Assembly (NCBI GenBank): GCA_020465985.1
Contig: JAANYP010003832.1
Location: 1 to 64,000, forward strand
Source of the DNA: Centrapalus pauciflorus
Lineage: Eukaryota; Streptophyta; Magnoliopsida; Asterales; Asteraceae
Direction: 5' to 3'
Length of the DNA stretch: 64,000 nucleotides
Part shown: positions 61,193-64,000 of the stretch, piece by piece
Layout of the letters: each line of letters begins with the position of its first letter
Position numbering within the stretch: position 1 is the stretch's first letter
Notes under the pieces: generated by a model
Told to the model about the DNA's origin: nothing
The model's database searches: none
The model's input: the letters and a program-made list of their open reading frames with translations, nothing else
Made by a program: the position numbers and the translations under genes

Positions 61193-64000
61193 ATGGCTGA
61201 TAAGAATCCAAATGTTGCTGGTACCTCGACTGTTGGTAAAGCTGCTGATGCTGCAGCTGATCAACACAAAGAATCTGTTCATATAGAGGACCTAGGCACT
61301 GACCCTGAAAATACTGCTAATGACTCAAGCAGTACTGCTACGCCTGTGCCTCCCCAGCAGGCTCAATTATTTGATCTCATTCACAAGCTGAATGAGGATA
61401 ATCGTAGGCAAATACAGCTTATGATGGATAGGAATCGACTGCAGACTGATATGTCGGTTGAGGACCGATTTAAGGAAATTAAGGACTTGCTGACTAAGGG
61501 TAAAGCGGTTGTGCAAACTGACGAAGAAATCCAGCGTGAAATTGACTTTTAGCGCCGTGAAGAAGAACTTAGGTCGCGAGAACTTAAGTTACGGGAGTTA
61601 GAATTGAAGTATAGAGAAGAGATGTTAGCAAAGCCCAAGAAGGATCGAAAAAGGAAACTTAGGCATGAGCCCTCTGAGGGACGACGAAGGGATCATTTTG
61701 TGAATTCTGGCAGACCGAGAAGTGATATGGAAGTAGTTGAAGTTGCTAAGGTAGGGGAACTTGAAATCTATCCGGAACGAGCGACTCTCTTTATTGCCAA
61801 GTCCAGCAAGAAAGAAAAATCTGAGAAATCGGAAAAGGAGAGTGAAAGTTCAAGGCAAGGAGATAAGCAGTCTTTTAAGAAGGCTAAATCTTATGCTGTG
61901 ACCGCTACGCCAAGGTCTGCTTGTCCTCGCTGCAAGCAGATTCATGGAGGAAAATGTGATCCTGTGTTCGTAAGATGCTACTGCTGTAGTCAGAATGGTC
62001 ACGTCCGATCGGAATGTCCCAAGCGCAGTAAGGCTTGCCGCAACTGTATTACGTTGGGGCACCATGCTAAAGACTGTACCCGACCCCGATTTGTTCCTCC
62101 GCCTGCATTTTCACCCCGGCAATCATTCAAGGGTTCTTCTGCTCCGAGGAATCAACCAAGATCTTTCCAGATGACAGCCGATGAGGCAAAAGAGACTGCT
62201 GATGTCGTCATAGGTACATTTCTTGTTAACTCAATGCCTACTCTAATCTGTCATATGTGTTTGAAAAGTTTGCTAAACTGTTTGATTTTGGCCCAATAAT
62301 GCTACCTGTACCGATAGATATAGAAACTGCGAGCTCGAGTTTTGTGACTATAAGTAGAATCTTTCGTTCCTGTAAGCTAGTGATTGATGACCTCTCCTCA
62401 GACTTTGACCTGATACCGATGTGGATTAAAGAATTCGATATTATTATAGGAATGGACAGGCTCATGGCGAGCAATGCTGAAATCCTTTGTGCCAAAGGAT
62501 AATTAGAATTAGAACCCCGAAGGAAATGAACGTTATGTTTATGACGATAGAAAAACTCGAGATTTAGGTCTCATTTCTGTAATGAAAGCCCGAAAGTACC
62601 TAATCAAAGATTGATCTTTGATCTGGATATCATCAACGTAAGATATTTGAGTCTGACGTACCGAAGACTGCATTTCGTGTCGTTACGGCCATTTTGAGTT
62701 TCTAACAATACCGTTCGGTCTCACCAATGCCCCGGCCGCGTTTATGGACCTCATGAATAGGGTATGTAGACCAATGCTGGATAAATCAGTGATAGTCTTC
62801 ATTGATGACATCTTGATTTACTCCAAGTCTGAATCTGATCATGCGATGCATTTGCGAGAATTGCTAGAATTGTTACGAAAGGAGCTACTCTATGCAAAAT
62901 TCTCCAAATGTGAATTTTGGTTACGCCAGGTGCAATTTTTAGGATATATTGTCTCGGGTGAGGGAATAACCGTAGATCCATCAAAGGTTGAAGCGGTTCA
63001 GAAATGGGAAGCGCCGAAAAACGTATCAGAAGTTCGAAGTTTCTTGGGTTTAGCGGGCTATTACCGAAGATTCATCCGTGATTTCTCCAAGATTGCGGTG
63101 CCTTTAACCAGTCTGACGAAGAAGGAGGTTAAGTTTGAATGGAATGAATCCCAAGATCGAGCCTTTGAGACATTGAAACGTAAGCTAATTGAAGCACCGA
63201 TTCTGGCCTTACCTGAGGGTAATGATGATTTTGTAGTTTATAGTGATGCTTCTAAGATGGGATTAGGCTGTGTGTTGATGCAAAGAGATAAAGTAATTGC
63301 CTACGCATCAAAGCAGCTAAAGGCGCATGAAAAGAATTACCCGACGCATGACTTGGAGCTTGCTGCCGTGACTTTTGCATTGAAGATTTGGCGGCATTAT
63401 CTGTATGGGACCAGGTGTAAATTATATACAGATCACAAGAGTCTGAAGTATTTATTTGACCAAAAAGAGCTGAATATGCGACAAAGGCGATCTATGGAAT
63501 TGATTAAAGACTATGACTGTGAGATCCTTTACCATCCAGGTAAAGCAAACATAGTACCAGATGCCCGAAGCCGCAAAACCGGACCAGACCATTATACCCG
63601 ATGTTATGCTTTGACTTCTGTTGTTTTGGAGTCTGCCTTGCCTGAGTCGATTATTGCCACTCAAACCGAAGCCATTCGGGATGAGAACTTGAAATCTGAA
63701 CGTATGGTTACTTATGTGACCAAGCTGACCCTTGATAATCGTGGTCTTAGGCGGTTCATGAATAGAATATGGGTCCCTAGATTAGGAGGAATTCGTGATC
63801 AATTTCTGTCGGAGGCTCATATGTCAAAATTTTCGGTACATCCTGGTTCTACTAAAATGTACCAAGATTTGAAAACGGATTATTGGTGGCCTGGAATGAA
63901 GAAGGACATAGGACGATATGTAGAAAATTGCATAACTTGTTTACAAGTCAAATCGGAACATCAGAAGCCGTATGGGGAACTACAACCATTGCCAATCCCG
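61193..64000 (+). pseudogene. gag-pol: gag-pol of element E: internally deleted, open at the right edge
   Basis: ATG at 61193 matches the start of element C gag. Breaks relative to C, in order: TAG at 61550-61552 (C has a Lys codon); near 61677 an in-frame loss of about 150 residues covering most of the gag core, with a second small loss close by; near 62242 loss of the protease LFDSG catalytic motif with a frame change; a one-base loss near 62495; near 62609 loss of about 435 bp (protease/RT linker and N-terminal RT) at an AAAG microhomology; and a one-base loss near 62678. From about 62680 one frame stays open to the window end: RT palm (FIDDILIYS), RNase H (YSDASKMGLG), and the start of integrase (SVHPG, CITC). 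CCHC knuckles remain in 61960-62075. It cannot make its own gag core or protease. Confidence 0.93.

Larger units (their letters stand above)
58416..64000 (+). mobile_element. Element E: degenerate copy of the C family, nested in element D
   Basis: 5' LTR 58416-60837, primer site, and a gag-pol with several deletions, running off the right edge in integrase. It is the same family as C, in opposite orientation. It is more decayed than C and its LTR is clearly diverged from C's. Its insertion cuts element D's pol after the RNase H ALSRK motif; the sequence TGCTA next to the LTR is the candidate target site. Confidence 0.94.

Overview
The window is repeat-only plant nuclear DNA. It holds no recognisable host gene, tRNA or rRNA. 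It consists of one large tandem satellite (about 150 monomers of roughly 195 bp, about 29 kb in total) interrupted and flanked by five Ty3/gypsy LTR retrotransposons. The integrases with a chromodomain, 2-2.4 kb LTRs beginning TGTAACA and initiator-Met-tRNA primer sites (TGGTATCAGAGC) indicate plant chromoviruses, probably Tekay-like. The gag/pol style suggests a eudicot. An Asteraceae-like source is my impression from the gag sequence only and is weakly held. The setting is probably heterochromatin.

Layout, left to right. (1) 1-3773, element L, plus strand: 3' end of pol (integrase and chromodomain, with one nonsense codon) and a 3' LTR. (2) 3774-14508, satellite array A, about 55 monomers in one orientation. 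(3) 14509-24626, element B, minus strand, complete with two LTRs, gag-pol in one frame broken by three nonsense codons, and an extra open frame upstream of gag. (4) 24627-30604, satellite array B1, in the OPPOSITE orientation to array A. (5) 30605-40592, element C, minus strand, complete, flanked by a perfect 5-bp duplication GTTCC. (6) 40593-53107, satellite array B2, a continuation of B1. (7) 53108-58415, element D, plus strand: 5' LTR, gag and most of pol, with an 89-bp GT...AG intron-like insertion in reverse transcriptase. (8) 58416-64000, element E, plus strand, inserted in D and cut by the window edge. It belongs to the same family as C and is internally deleted.

The parts are related. 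Each LTR of the C/E family contains one diverged copy of the satellite monomer, so the satellite probably arose by tandem amplification of a piece of the R/U5 part of that LTR, and element C later inserted into the array its own family seeded. L and B share LTR 3' ends and pol but differ in U3. Three of the four LTR types carry their own array of short repeats around a TTCG core. The satellite changes orientation exactly at element B, which lacks a matching target duplication, and a 19-bp fragment of B's LTR end sits 70 bp outside it, which suggests a rearrangement breakpoint.

No element has an intact gag-pol. Function is inferred from visible motifs. Percentages and copy numbers are by-eye estimates.
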